Positions 50,040-58,358 of a DNA stretch of 64,000 nucleotides are shown piece by piece. The position numbers were made by a program, and so were the translations under genes. The notes beneath the pieces are model-generated. The model did no database searches, was not told the origin of the DNA, and saw only the letters and a program-made list of their open reading frames with translations. Origin of the DNA: Niallia alba (GTDB taxonomy: Bacteria > Bacillota > Bacilli > Bacillales > Cytobacillaceae); assembly GCF_012933555.1 (NCBI RefSeq), contig NZ_JABBPK010000001.1, forward strand, positions 2,148,001 to 2,212,000, given 5' to 3'. Each line of letters starts with the position of its first letter. Within the stretch, counting starts at the first letter, position 1.

Positions 50040-51322
50040 TGGAAAAAATAGAATTTGCACAGTTGCAAGAAGAATTATATTATGAAAAATTAGCGAATGG
50101 ACTAAAAGTATATATTTTGCCGAAAAAAGGTTTTAATAAAACATTTTGTACGTTTACAACTAATTATGGTTCGGTAGATAACACGTTTATTCCCCTTGAC
50201 GGTTCTGAATTTACCCAAGTTCCTGATGGGATTGCCCATTTCTTGGAGCATAAATTATTTGAAAAAGAAGACGGAGACGTTTTTCAAGAGTTCAGTAAAC
50301 AAGGAGCAAGTGCTAATGCATTTACATCCTTTACGAGAACAGCTTACTTATTTTCGAGTACATCCAATGTAGCTAATAATCTAGAAACGCTCATAAACTT
50401 TGTGCAAGAGCCTTATTTCACGGAAAAAACCGTGGAAAAAGAAAAGGGAATTATCGGTCAAGAAATTACGATGTATGATGATAATCCAGATTGGCGCTTA
50501 TATTTTGGCTTAATTGACAATATGTATGTAAATCATCCGGTGAAAATTGATATTGCTGGCACGATTGAATCAATCTCACACATTACGAAAGATATGTTAT
50601 ATGAGTGCTACAATACGTTCTATCATCCAAGTAATATGCTACTTTTTATTGTGGGACCAGTTGATCCAGAAGAATACATGGCCCATATAAAAGAAAATCA
50701 GGAGAAAAAAGATTATACCAATCATAGTAAAATCCAGCGCAAATTTGCTAGTGAACCAGAGCATGTAAATAAAGAAAAGCAAGTATTGAAAATGAATGTG
50801 CATACGTCAAAATGCTTGATTGGAATTAAAGGAATTGATGTAGAGCAATCAGGAAAAGAAATGATGAAACAAGAGTGGAGCATTAATTTATTATTAGATT
50901 TTCTATTCAGCGAAAGCTCTGAAAACTATCAAAACCTTTTTCAAGAAGGCTTAATTGATGATACTTTTTCTTATGATTACACACAGGAGCATGGTTTTGG
51001 ATTTGCGATGATCGGTGGCGATACGAGTGATCCTGATCGATTGGAAAGTGCAATCAAAGATATCTTAATGAAAGCAAAAACTACGGATTTCGCAAATGAA
51101 ACACTAGATAGAACAAAGAAAAAGAAAATTGGTGCATTTTTGCGCGCGATTAATTCACCAGAATACATCGCTAACCAATTTACGCGCTATGCATTTAATG
51201 AGATGAATTTATTTGATGTAGTACCAGCAGTTGAAGAAATTACGGTTGAAGATATAAAGAATGCAGCGAATAAATTATTAGCAGAAGAAAGAATAACCAC
51301 TTGTCAAGTGGTGCCTAAATAA
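50039..51322 (+). CDS. ymfH: M16 family zinc protease YmfH (active type)
   Basis: A 427-residue partner of YmfF with an intact inverted zinc motif, HFLEHKLFE (~67-75), and the distal Glu in EKGIIGQEITMYDDNP (~140-155). Ribosome site GGAGGGGAA lies in the end of ymfF. The active/inactive pairing parallels mitochondrial processing peptidase subunits and similar bacterial pairs. A stem-loop follows at 51331-51360, then ymfI. Confidence 0.93.
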   Translation: MEKIEFAQLQEELYYEKLANGLKVYILPKKGFNKTFCTFTTNYGSVDNTFIPLDGSEFTQVPDGIAHFLEHKLFEKEDGDVFQEFSKQGASANAFTSFTRTAYLFSSTSNVANNLETLINFVQEPYFTEKTVEKEKGIIGQEITMYDDNPDWRLYFGLIDNMYVNHPVKIDIAGTIESISHITKDMLYECYNTFYHPSNMLLFIVGPVDPEEYMAHIKENQEKKDYTNHSKIQRKFASEPEHVNKEKQVLKMNVHTSKCLIGIKGIDVEQSGKEMMKQEWSINLLLDFLFSESSENYQNLFQEGLIDDTFSYDYTQEHGFGFAMIGGDTSDPDRLESAIKDILMKAKTTDFANETLDRTKKKKIGAFLRAINSPEYIANQFTRYAFNEMNLFDVVPAVEEITVEDIKNAANKLLAEERITTCQVVPK

Positions 51323-51330
51323 GCATTTGT

Positions 51331-51360
51331 AGACACAAAGAAATAGTTTTCTTTGTGTCT
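51331..51360 (+). terminator. Stem-loop after ymfH
   Basis: AGACACAAAGAAA (51331-51343) pairs perfectly with TTTCTTTGTGTCT (51348-51360) around TAGT. No long T tract follows, so termination may be partial. Confidence 0.6.
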
Positions 51361-51404
51361 GTTGCTGTTTATGTGTAACTAAAAGTCAATGGAGTGGAGT
51401 AATA

Positions 51405-52127
51405 ATGGGGAAATGGATTTTAATTACTGGTGCCTCTGGGGGAATCGGCCAAGCAATTGCGAAACAGTTAGCTAAAGAAGGTTATTCCCTTTATTTGCAT
51501 TATCATCAAAATGAAACGGCAATAAAGCAGCTTTTAGAATCACTATCTGCGTATGATGGAGAATATTTACCGATTCAAGCAGATTTACAACAAGAAAACG
51601 ACTATAAAAAAATAGTGGAAAATATTTTTACAATAGATGGAATCATTCATGCGAGTGGTATCAGTACATACGGATTATTTACCGATCTCAAAGAGGAAGA
51701 AATGAAAGCTTTATGGAATATCCATGTTCATTCATTAATGTGTATAACAAAAGCAATATTACCCAAAATGCTATCTAGACAAAGTGGTAATATTATTGTT
51801 ATTACAAGTATTTGGGGACAGGTAGGTGCGGCGATGGAAGTAGCGTATTCTGCCGTTAAAGGGGCACAAATAAGCTTTGTAAAGGCATTAAGCAAGGAAT
51901 TAGCCTACAACGGGATTCGTGTCAATGCTGTAGCGCCTGGTGCCATTAAAACGAATATGCTTCATACATTTTCGCCAGAAGAAATGCAGCTGATTACAGA
52001 AGAAATACCAATGGGAAGATTGGGGAGCCCAAGAGAAGTGGCAGAAAGCGTGGCCTTTTTATTATCAGAAAAATCTTCTTATATGACTGGCCAAATCCTT
52101 TCTCTAAATGGTGGCTGGTATGTATAG
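51405..52127 (+). CDS. ymfI: SDR-family reductase YmfI (EF-P 5-aminopentanone reductase)
   Basis: A 240-residue short-chain dehydrogenase. NAD(P) motif TGASGGIGQAIA (~7-18), catalytic Ser in VITSIWGQVG (~135), YSAVKGAQ with Tyr/Lys (~150-154), C-terminal PGAIKTNM. It looks FabG-like, but B. subtilis YmfI in the same position reduces the 5-aminopentanone group on Lys32 of elongation factor P to 5-aminopentanol (established for B. subtilis), and orthology by synteny supports that role. ATG 51405 after ATGGAGTGG. Confidence 0.88.
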   Translation: MGKWILITGASGGIGQAIAKQLAKEGYSLYLHYHQNETAIKQLLESLSAYDGEYLPIQADLQQENDYKKIVENIFTIDGIIHASGISTYGLFTDLKEEEMKALWNIHVHSLMCITKAILPKMLSRQSGNIIVITSIWGQVGAAMEVAYSAVKGAQISFVKALSKELAYNGIRVNAVAPGAIKTNMLHTFSPEEMQLITEEIPMGRLGSPREVAESVAFLLSEKSSYMTGQILSLNGGWYV

Positions 52128-52221
52128 ATAGCTTTTCCAATTGCTTTCCATGCATATTATTACTTGGAACTAACCAAAATAATGATGTAATTCATTTAAG
52201 CAATGGAAGGAGAATTTCAGT

Positions 52222-52479
52222 ATGTCTATATTAGAAAATTGGGATCAATGGAAAGACTTTTTAGCAGATCGTCTTCATCATGCGGAAAATGAGGGCATGA
52301 GCCAAGCGGTAATCGGAGACCTTGCTTTCCAAATTGGAGATTACTTATCTAACCAAGTTCAACCTAAAAACGAACAAGAAAAGATTCTTTCTGATCTATG
52401 GTCAGTTGCAGATGAAAAAGAACAACATGCAATTGCCAATATGATGGTAAAATTAGTGCACAATAACGGAACAAAATAA
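52222..52479 (+). CDS. ymfJ: YmfJ, DUF3243 family protein
   Basis: An 85-residue cytosolic protein of the DUF3243 family (MSILENWDQWKDFLADRLHHAENEGM start). It is all-helical and rich in Asp/Glu/Gln. ATG 52222 after GGAAGGAGAA. The place between ymfI and ymfK is conserved. The function is unknown. A long hairpin follows. Confidence 0.88.
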   Translation: MSILENWDQWKDFLADRLHHAENEGMSQAVIGDLAFQIGDYLSNQVQPKNEQEKILSDLWSVADEKEQHAIANMMVKLVHNNGTK

Positions 52480-52488
52480 TTTTAGGAA

Positions 52489-52538
52489 AAGAAGCTCGAT
52501 AAATAGACGAAGGAATAAGTCTATTTATCGAGCTTCTT
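52489..52538 (+). terminator. Long perfect stem-loop after ymfJ
   Basis: Twenty-base perfect arms (52489-52508 and 52519-52538; core GAAGCTCGATAAATAGAC) enclose a 10-base loop. The trailing sequence TTCTTCC is only moderately T-rich. The rest of the 397-base ymfJ-ymfK gap includes a 39-codon open stretch without a start (52574-52693), otherwise nothing recognised. Confidence 0.7.
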
Positions 52539-52876
52539 CCGTTGTCGGAAAGTTGGATCAGTGACTGAATTGACTTTGGAAAAAAAGGGAAAGGGAACAG
52601 AGAGAGCTTGTCAGTGAGCGAGCGCAAGAAAAAACAAAGCAAAAGGTAACAGAGGAAGTGCATTATCAAATATCGCCACTCATCCTCAAATAAATACAGA
52701 AATTTACGGTCTTCCTTTAAAAAATAAAGCATGATTCTTCTAGAAAACAGACTTTCGAGTAAAGGTCTATCTTTTTTTCTATTTTTACCCCTTTTTTCTT
52801 GATTATTTATACCATTCCTATATGATAGAAATTAAAAGACTAGAAAATTTCACTTGATAATTGTAGGAGGATTTTT

Positions 52877-53668
52877 TTGGAACAGAAGGAATGGTATTTA
52901 GAATACGAAATTCAAAAAAACCGACCTGGCCTATTAGGGGATATTTCCTCTTTACTAGGGATGCTTTCTATTAATATTATCACCATTAATGGGGTGGACG
53001 ATGGACGTCGCGGCTTATTAATGTTAGCAAAAAATAAGGAACAAATAAAAAGGTTAGAATCTATTCTCTATACAATGGACACAATAAAAGTAATCAAGCT
53101 TAGAGAACCATCTTTAAGAGATAAACTTGCGGTGAGACATGGTCGTTATATTCAAAGAGATGCTGATGATAAAAAAACATTTCGTTTTGTTCGTTATGAG
53201 CTGGGACTGTTGGTCGATTTTATGGCTGAATTATTTAAGACAGAAGGCCATAAATTAATAGGCATAAGAGGGATGCCGCGTGTAGGTAAAACCGAGTCTA
53301 TTGTTGCTGCTAGTGTTTGTGCCAATAAGAGATGGCTTTTATTAAGTTCCACTTTGTTAAAGCAAACAATTCGCCAGTCCTTAATGCAAGGAGAATATAA
53401 TGAAAACAATTTATTTATTATGGATGGAATTGTATCTTCCAAGCAAATTAATGAGCGACATTGGGCAGTAATTAGAGAAGTGATGCGCCTGCCATGCATC
53501 AAAGTGGTAGAACATCCCGACGCCTTTGTACATAATACAGAATACACTTTAGATGATTTTGATTATATTATTGAGTTAAGACATGAGCCAGGCGAGGAGA
53601 TTCTTTATGATGTTCATAAAAAGAATACTTTTGCCTTAGAAAGTGAATTCGAGGGTTTTGATTTTTAG
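52877..53668 (+). CDS. ymfK: YmfK, DUF3388 protein with ACT-like and P-loop segments
   Basis: A 263-residue protein starting at TTG 52877 after GTAGGAGGA. The N-terminal ~75 residues look like an ACT domain (RPGLLGDISSLLGMLSINI, then a TINGVDDGRRGLLML strand). The middle has a clear Walker A, GMPRVGKTES (~134-143), and a possible Walker B at NNLFIMDGIV. YmfK is conserved in Bacillus at this place. The function is not known to me; an amino-acid-sensing NTPase is only a guess from the domain pattern. rodZ follows 19 bases later. Confidence 0.85.
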   Translation: MEQKEWYLEYEIQKNRPGLLGDISSLLGMLSINIITINGVDDGRRGLLMLAKNKEQIKRLESILYTMDTIKVIKLREPSLRDKLAVRHGRYIQRDADDKKTFRFVRYELGLLVDFMAELFKTEGHKLIGIRGMPRVGKTESIVAASVCANKRWLLLSSTLLKQTIRQSLMQGEYNENNLFIMDGIVSSKQINERHWAVIREVMRLPCIKVVEHPDAFVHNTEYTLDDFDYIIELRHEPGEEILYDVHKKNTFALESEFEGFDF

Positions 53669-53687
53669 TAAGTTGGAAGGTGTTATC

Positions 53688-54566
53688 TTGAGTGAATTAG
53701 GAAATCGATTAAAGGAAGCTAGGGAAGCCAAAGGACTAACGTTAGAAGAATTACAAGAAATTACAAAAATTCAAGTCCGCTATTTAGTTGGCATTGAAGA
53801 AGGTAATTACAGTATGATGCCAGGTAAATTCTATACGCGGGCATTTATCAAACAATACGCGGAAGCCGTAGATTTAGTACCAGAAGAATTATTTGAAGAG
53901 TATAAAGATGAGGTACCGACGACGGTAAACGATGAGTTGCCGCAAAATTTATCAAGAGTAAACTCGAGAAGATCATTAGATGGAGGCAGTTCGAAAGTAT
54001 TTGATATTCTGCCTACTATCCTTATTGCTATCCTTGTGTTAGCAGTTGTTTTCTTGGTTTGGTATTTTGTGTTTGCAAAAGATTCTAATCCAGAAAAACA
54101 ATCCAATAATACAGGTGAACAAAATTCAGTTTATATGAGATCTGATGCGTTAGAGGAGAAGGAAAAAGAGAAAGCTAACGAAGATGCTAATAAAGATGAA
54201 GAAAAAGTAATAGAAGAAGAGGAAAAAGTAGAAGAAGAGACACCGAAACAAGAGATTACGAAACAAGATACAGTTGGAAGAACAACTACTTATGAAGTTA
54301 AAAATGCAGAAAAGTTTGTTGTTAAGCTTGTGGCAACAGGAAAAGTTTGGGTAGATATTCAAAATGGCAAAAACTATTCTTTTTTCCAAGGTATTATTGA
54401 AAAAGGTGGATCTGAATCCAAGGAAGTAGATTTATCAAAAGAAACAGAAGCTCATATCATAATCGGAAATAGTCAGGTAGATGTTTTTGTTAATGATGAG
54501 AAATTAGAGCTTGGTGATTCTTCTTCTAGACAGGATCTTGTCATTAAATATTTAAAAGAAGAATAG
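53688..54566 (+). CDS. ymfM: RodZ-like protein YmfM
   Basis: RodZ links the MreB cytoskeleton to the membrane for cell elongation. TTG 53688 after TTGGAAGGTG gives 292 residues (frame open from 53643). The N-terminal HTH_25 domain is at ~1-70 (LGNRLKEAREAKGLTLEELQE). There is a single membrane helix at ~113-135 (ILPTILIAILVLAVVFLVW), an acidic Glu/Lys-rich linker (~160-200) and a C-terminal DUF4115-type beta domain (EKFVVKLVATGKVWVDIQ). Followed by pgsA after a terminator, as in B. subtilis. Confidence 0.92.
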   Translation: MSELGNRLKEAREAKGLTLEELQEITKIQVRYLVGIEEGNYSMMPGKFYTRAFIKQYAEAVDLVPEELFEEYKDEVPTTVNDELPQNLSRVNSRRSLDGGSSKVFDILPTILIAILVLAVVFLVWYFVFAKDSNPEKQSNNTGEQNSVYMRSDALEEKEKEKANEDANKDEEKVIEEEEKVEEETPKQEITKQDTVGRTTTYEVKNAEKFVVKLVATGKVWVDIQNGKNYSFFQGIIEKGGSESKEVDLSKETEAHIIIGNSQVDVFVNDEKLELGDSSSRQDLVIKYLKEE

Positions 54567-54590
54567 TCATCCATTCGATGGCTATTTTTC
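54565..54590 (+). terminator. Terminator after ymfM
   Basis: AGTCATC (54565-54571) pairs with GATGGCT (54577-54583) with one G-U, loop CATTC, then TTTTT. It overlaps the ymfM stop codon. Confidence 0.7.
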
Positions 54591-54617
54591 GCTATTCTAA
54601 CGTATTTAGGTTATAAT
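54588..54617 (+). promoter_or_regulatory. Possible pgsA promoter
   Basis: Perfect TATAAT (54612-54617) with a weak TTCGCT 18 bases upstream (54588-54593), ~65 bases before pgsA. Confidence 0.35.
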
Positions 54618-54680
54618 ACTAATGTTTTTAATTATTTTTATGGAAGTGGCGATTATCGTCATGGTAATGGAGGATGTAAG

Positions 54681-55259
54681 ATGAATTTACCAAATAGGAT
54701 TACCGTAGCAAGAATTTTATTAATCCCCGTCTTTCTAGTAATCATGCTAATAGATTTTCCATGGGGAGAGCTGACGCTTTTAGGTGTCACATTGCCGATG
54801 ACACATTTTATCGGTGCCTTGATTTTTATTATTGCTTCAACCACAGATTGGATTGATGGACACTTTGCGCGAAAATATAATTTAGTAACGGATTTAGGGA
54901 AATTTTTAGATCCTTTAGCAGATAAATTACTCGTTTCTTCTGCATTAATTGTATTAGTTGGATTAGATATGGCCCCTGCGTGGATTACTATTGTTATTAT
55001 AAGCAGAGAATTTGCTGTAACTGGCTTGCGTTTAGTGCTTGCTGGTGGTGGAGAAGTGGTCGCTGCAAACATGCTCGGGAAAATAAAAACTTGGGCACAA
55101 ATTGTTGCCATCTCGGCACTTTTATTACATAATATGATTTTTGAACTTATATCTCTTCCGCTTGACTTGATTGCGTTATGGGTTGCATTGTTCTTTACAG
55201 TTTGGTCTGGTTGGGATTATTTTGCAAAAAACAAACAAGCTTTTGTTTCATCCAAATAA
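54681..55259 (+). CDS. pgsA: CDP-diacylglycerol-glycerol-3-phosphate 3-phosphatidyltransferase
   Basis: PgsA makes phosphatidylglycerol phosphate from the CdsA product and glycerol 3-phosphate. 192 residues, multi-pass membrane protein. The CDP-alcohol phosphotransferase signature is complete: DWIDGHFARKYNLVTDLGKFLDPLADK (D..DG..AR..G...D...D, ~57-83). ATG 54681 after GGAGGATG. Downstream is a terminator, then a degenerate MITE-like element before cinA. Confidence 0.96.
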   Translation: MNLPNRITVARILLIPVFLVIMLIDFPWGELTLLGVTLPMTHFIGALIFIIASTTDWIDGHFARKYNLVTDLGKFLDPLADKLLVSSALIVLVGLDMAPAWITIVIISREFAVTGLRLVLAGGGEVVAANMLGKIKTWAQIVAISALLLHNMIFELISLPLDLIALWVALFFTVWSGWDYFAKNKQAFVSSK

Positions 55260-55271
55260 AATAGAGGAATA

Positions 55272-55330
55272 AAAAAAGAGGACATCTACTATTACAAGCG
55301 AATATTGCTTTATAAAGAGATGTCTTTTTT
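55272..55330 (+). terminator. Terminator after pgsA
   Basis: GACATCT (55281-55287) pairs with AGATGTC (55318-55324), outer A run with T run, and an inner AAGC/GCTT hairpin. Seven T follow. Confidence 0.75.
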
Positions 55331-55335
55331 TATGA

Positions 55336-55516
55336 GGCTGTTTTCGTAAATTTTGTTGTTTGTAACCCGCAGTCTCTGAATACACTTCAATTTTTTTGGA
55401 GCGAGCGGGGACCTCCTCGGCACCAGCCTTTGGGAGTTTTCCCTGTTTCACTAATTCCTGCAAGAGTCTACGTGTATTCTTAAAAAGCTAAAACAACAAT
55501 CTTTTAGAAAACATCC
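55336..55516. mobile_element. MITE-like element, degenerate inverted copy
   Basis: Starts GGCTGTTTTCG (55336) and ends GAAAACATCC (55507-55516), the same ends as 23151-23357. The inside is the reverse orientation (ACACTTC.., GGGGACCTCCTCGGC, TTTCACTAATTCCTGCAAGAGTC). Flanks TTTTATGA and TTTAAGAA match only 5 of 8, so the target duplication has decayed or was never exact. It lies between pgsA and cinA. Confidence 0.7.
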
Positions 55517-55543
55517 TTTAAGAAGACAAAGGGGGAGCAATAG

Positions 55544-56785
55544 ATGAATGCAGAGATTATCGCTGTTGGCTCAGAGTTATTACTAGGGCAAATAGCTAAT
55601 ACAAATGCACAATTTATCTCTAAACATTTAGCAGACTTAGGAGTAAATGTTTATTATCATACTGTTGTTGGAGATAATGCTGGTCGTTTAAAGGAAGCAA
55701 TTAAAATTGCAGAAACACGGGCGCAATTACTTATTTTCTCAGGAGGACTTGGACCAACAAAGGATGATTTAACGAAGGAGACGATTGCTAATCATATAGG
55801 AAAAGAGCTTGTCTTTGATGAAACAGCACTACAATCGATTGAAGATTATTTTGTGCGGACAAAGCGCACAATGACAGAAAATAATAAAAAACAAGCATTA
55901 GTTTTAGAAGAATGTGATGTTCTTCCAAATGACCATGGGATGGCTCCGGGAATGTTTCTAAAAAAAGACGATCATTTTTATATGCTTTTACCAGGACCAC
56001 CTAAAGAAATTCAGCCGATGTTTGTAAAATACGGATTTCCAGCGCTTCAGAAACAGATGACAAGTAAAGATGTAATTGTTTCTCGCGTGCTGCGCTTTTT
56101 CGGAATTGGTGAATCGTTATTAGAAACAAAAATTGAAGATTTAATTGATGCACAGACAAACCCTACCATTGCACCGCTTGCGGGAGATGGCGAGGTAACA
56201 CTACGTATAACATGTAAGCATGATTCGGTAACAGAAGCAGATAAATTAATTGCAAAGACAGAAGAGGAAATATTTGCGCGCGTAGGCGAATTTTTCTATG
56301 GCTATGATGATACAACTTTAATGAATGAACTTTCTCATGTGTTATTAAAGAAAAAATTGACCTTAGCAGCGGCAGAAAGTCTAACAGGCGGATTATTCCA
56401 GCAGGAAATTACAAGCATACCTGGCGCTGGGAACATCTTTCAAGGTGGTGTTGTCTGTTATACGAATGAAGTAAAGCACCAAATTCTTCATGTAAAAGAG
56501 TCAACGATACAAGAGCATGGTGTTGTAAGCGAGCAATGCGCAAAAGAGTTGGCTGAAAATGTTGCCCAATTACTAAATGCGGATATTGGAATAAGCTTTA
56601 CAGGGGTTGCAGGTCCAGATGAATTAGAAGGTAACCCGGTTGGTACGGTCTATATTGGGATTGCCAAAAAAGGCGAGCCGACAAAAGTAGAGGCGTTAGC
56701 TTTAAGTGGAACAAGAGCCGGCAATCGAGTTAGAAGTGTGAAATACGGTCAATACTTTCTATTAAAACTGTTGGGAAATAGATAA
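55544..56785 (+). CDS. cinA: CinA (competence/damage-inducible protein, NMN deamidase domain)
   Basis: 413 residues. The N-terminal MoaB/MoeA-like domain ([33 protein letters not shown]) has been linked to ADP-ribose pyrophosphatase activity in some CinA proteins. The C-terminal PncC-type domain ([45 protein letters not shown]) hydrolyses nicotinamide mononucleotide in homologues. In Bacillus cinA is next to recA, and the pair is induced in competence. ATG 55544 after AAAGGGGGAGC. Confidence 0.94.
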   Translation: MNAEIIAVGSELLLGQIANTNAQFISKHLADLGVNVYYHTVVGDNAGRLKEAIKIAETRAQLLIFSGGLGPTKDDLTKETIANHIGKELVFDETALQSIEDYFVRTKRTMTENNKKQALVLEECDVLPNDHGMAPGMFLKKDDHFYMLLPGPPKEIQPMFVKYGFPALQKQMTSKDVIVSRVLRFFGIGESLLETKIEDLIDAQTNPTIAPLAGDGEVTLRITCKHDSVTEADKLIAKTEEEIFARVGEFFYGYDDTTLMNELSHVLLKKKLTLAAAESLTGGLFQQEITSIPGAGNIFQGGVVCYTNEVKHQILHVKESTIQEHGVVSEQCAKELAENVAQLLNADIGISFTGVAGPDELEGNPVGTVYIGIAKKGEPTKVEALALSGTRAGNRVRSVKYGQYFLLKLLGNR

Positions 56786-56847
56786 TGACTAGTAGTGGCT
56801 TACGTTCTACTAAAGTTAGAGCTCCTTTCCGTGAAAAAATAAAAAAA

Positions 56848-56861
56848 CGAATGAATGTTCG
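56848..56861 (+). promoter_or_regulatory. LexA (SOS) box upstream of recA
   Basis: CGAATGAATGTTCG matches the Bacillus consensus CGAACRNRYGTTCG in all but the fifth base. It lies just upstream of the recA -35 region, so SOS control by LexA is expected. Confidence 0.8.
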
Positions 56862-56870
56862 ATTTTTTAC

Positions 56871-56899
56871 TGTACAAATGAATAGAAAAAAGGTATATT
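56871..56899 (+). promoter_or_regulatory. recA promoter
   Basis: TGTACA (56871-56876), 17 bases, TATATT (56894-56899). A second -10-like TATAAT at 56905-56910 has no good -35. Downstream, ATGAATC (56925-56931) pairs with GATTCAT (56942-56948), followed by a T run, 5 bases before the recA ribosome site. Confidence 0.5.
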
Positions 56900-56973
56900 A
56901 AGTATATAATCTTTTAAACAACGAATGAATCATGATAGTGAGATTCATTTTTTATATAAGGAGGAGAACGTAT

Positions 56974-58017
56974 TTGAGTGATCGTCAAGCTGCATTAGAA
57001 ATGGCGTTAAAACAAATAGAAAAGCAATTCGGTAAAGGTAGTATCATGAAGCTGGGAGAGCAAGCTGATAAAGTCATTTCTACTAGTCCAAGTGGATCGT
57101 TAGCTTTAGATGCAGCCCTAGGTGTTGGTGGATATCCAAGAGGTCGTATCGTTGAAATATATGGTCCTGAAAGTTCAGGTAAAACAACAGTAGCACTACA
57201 TGCTATTGCTGAGGTTCAGGCTAATGGCGGACAAGCAGCATTTATTGATGCAGAGCATGCATTAGACCCAGTTTATGCACAAAAGCTTGGCGTTAATATT
57301 GATGAGTTATTACTTTCCCAACCAGATACAGGGGAACAAGCATTAGAAATTGCAGAAGCTTTAGTTCGAAGTGGAGCAGTTGATATTCTAGTAATTGACT
57401 CTGTAGCAGCACTTGTACCAAAAGCGGAGATTGAAGGAGAAATGGGAGATTCTCACGTTGGACTTCAAGCACGTTTAATGTCGCAGGCTCTTCGTAAATT
57501 ATCTGGAGCAATTAATAAATCAAAAACGATTGCTATTTTTATCAACCAAATTCGTGAAAAAGTTGGAGTAATGTTCGGAAATCCTGAAACAACTCCTGGT
57601 GGTCGTGCGTTGAAATTCTATTCATCTGTTCGTTTAGAAGTGCGTCGTGCAGAAACGCTAAAACAAGGGACAGATATGGTAGGGAACAAGACAAAAATTA
57701 AAGTTGTAAAAAATAAAGTTGCACCACCTTTCAAAGTGGCAGAAGTTGATATCATGTATGGAGAAGGTATCTCTAAAGAAGGCGAGATAATTGACCTTGG
57801 TTCAGAACTTGATATTGTTCAAAAGAGCGGAGCTTGGTATTCCTATAATGACGAAAGATTAGGACAAGGCCGTGAAAATGCGAAGCTTTTCTTAAAAGAA
57901 AATGTAGAAATGCGCCTAGAAATTCAAAAGAAAATTCGCGACCATTACGGGCTAGATAAAGAAGTACCATTGAAACCTGAAAATGACGACCAAGAACAAT
58001 TTGAATTAATCGATTAA
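56974..58017 (+). CDS. recA: Recombinase RecA
   Basis: RecA forms filaments on single-stranded DNA for strand exchange and triggers LexA self-cleavage. TTG 56974 after AAGGAGGAGAAC gives 347 residues; the open frame from 56932 is not used. Walker [10 protein letters not shown] (~66-74), [17 protein letters not shown] (Walker B, ~140-156), loop L1 around [23 protein letters not shown] and L2 [20 protein letters not shown]. The C-terminal domain is acidic. SOS box and promoter upstream, strong terminator downstream, then the insertion sequence. Confidence 0.98.
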   Translation: MSDRQAALEMALKQIEKQFGKGSIMKLGEQADKVISTSPSGSLALDAALGVGGYPRGRIVEIYGPESSGKTTVALHAIAEVQANGGQAAFIDAEHALDPVYAQKLGVNIDELLLSQPDTGEQALEIAEALVRSGAVDILVIDSVAALVPKAEIEGEMGDSHVGLQARLMSQALRKLSGAINKSKTIAIFINQIREKVGVMFGNPETTPGGRALKFYSSVRLEVRRAETLKQGTDMVGNKTKIKVVKNKVAPPFKVAEVDIMYGEGISKEGEIIDLGSELDIVQKSGAWYSYNDERLGQGRENAKLFLKENVEMRLEIQKKIRDHYGLDKEVPLKPENDDQEQFELID

Positions 58018-58021
58018 TGCT

Positions 58022-58064
58022 AAAAAAGATGGTAAACGGCGTTTCTAGCTTACCATCTTTTTTG
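58022..58064 (+). terminator. Terminator after recA
   Basis: AAAAAAGATGGTAA (58022-58035) pairs perfectly with TTACCATCTTTTTT (58050-58063). Confidence 0.92.
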
Positions 58065-58110
58065 TGTTTTTTAGAAAAACTCTCATGGCGGCGTTACCCG
58101 CCGCCACCGT

Positions 58111-58300
58111 CTATCATGAAAACTTGCTCCTATCCCATGATAGAAAGTCTAAACCACTTAACACCTGACCATAATTAATAGTACAATACGACCAGTCCGA
58201 AGACTGTTTGGTGGATCAATACAAGTTGATACCCCGTTAGAAAAACTGGTTGTGACAGTTTAAAAGAACCGTCTAATGTGTTTATAAACACGAATACAAA
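58111..58300 (+). ncRNA. Candidate IS110 bridge RNA
   Basis: Upstream of the transposase lie stacked hairpins: CTATCATG/CATGATAG (58111-58143, 17-base loop), CAGTC-CGAA-GACTG (58193-58206), ATCAA-TACAAG-TTGAT (58215-58230), and CGTTAGA (58235-58241)/TCTAATG (58272-58278) enclosing AACTG/CAGTT. In IS621-like elements (established) the bridge RNA is encoded here, with a 5' stem-loop and two internal-loop hairpins that guide target and donor recognition. The limits are approximate, and the assignment is inference from position and fold. Confidence 0.4.
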
Positions 58301-58358
58301 AATTTTGTATGATGACTTCTGTCGCTTGTATTGTATTAAAAATCTTTGAGGTGATTAT

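Noticed and set aside
52364-52732. Minus-strand frame of 122 codons over ymfJ and its 3' gap
   Set aside because: It overlaps ymfJ and a 20-bp palindrome, is Phe/Leu-rich in the way of antisense frames, and lacks a ribosome site.
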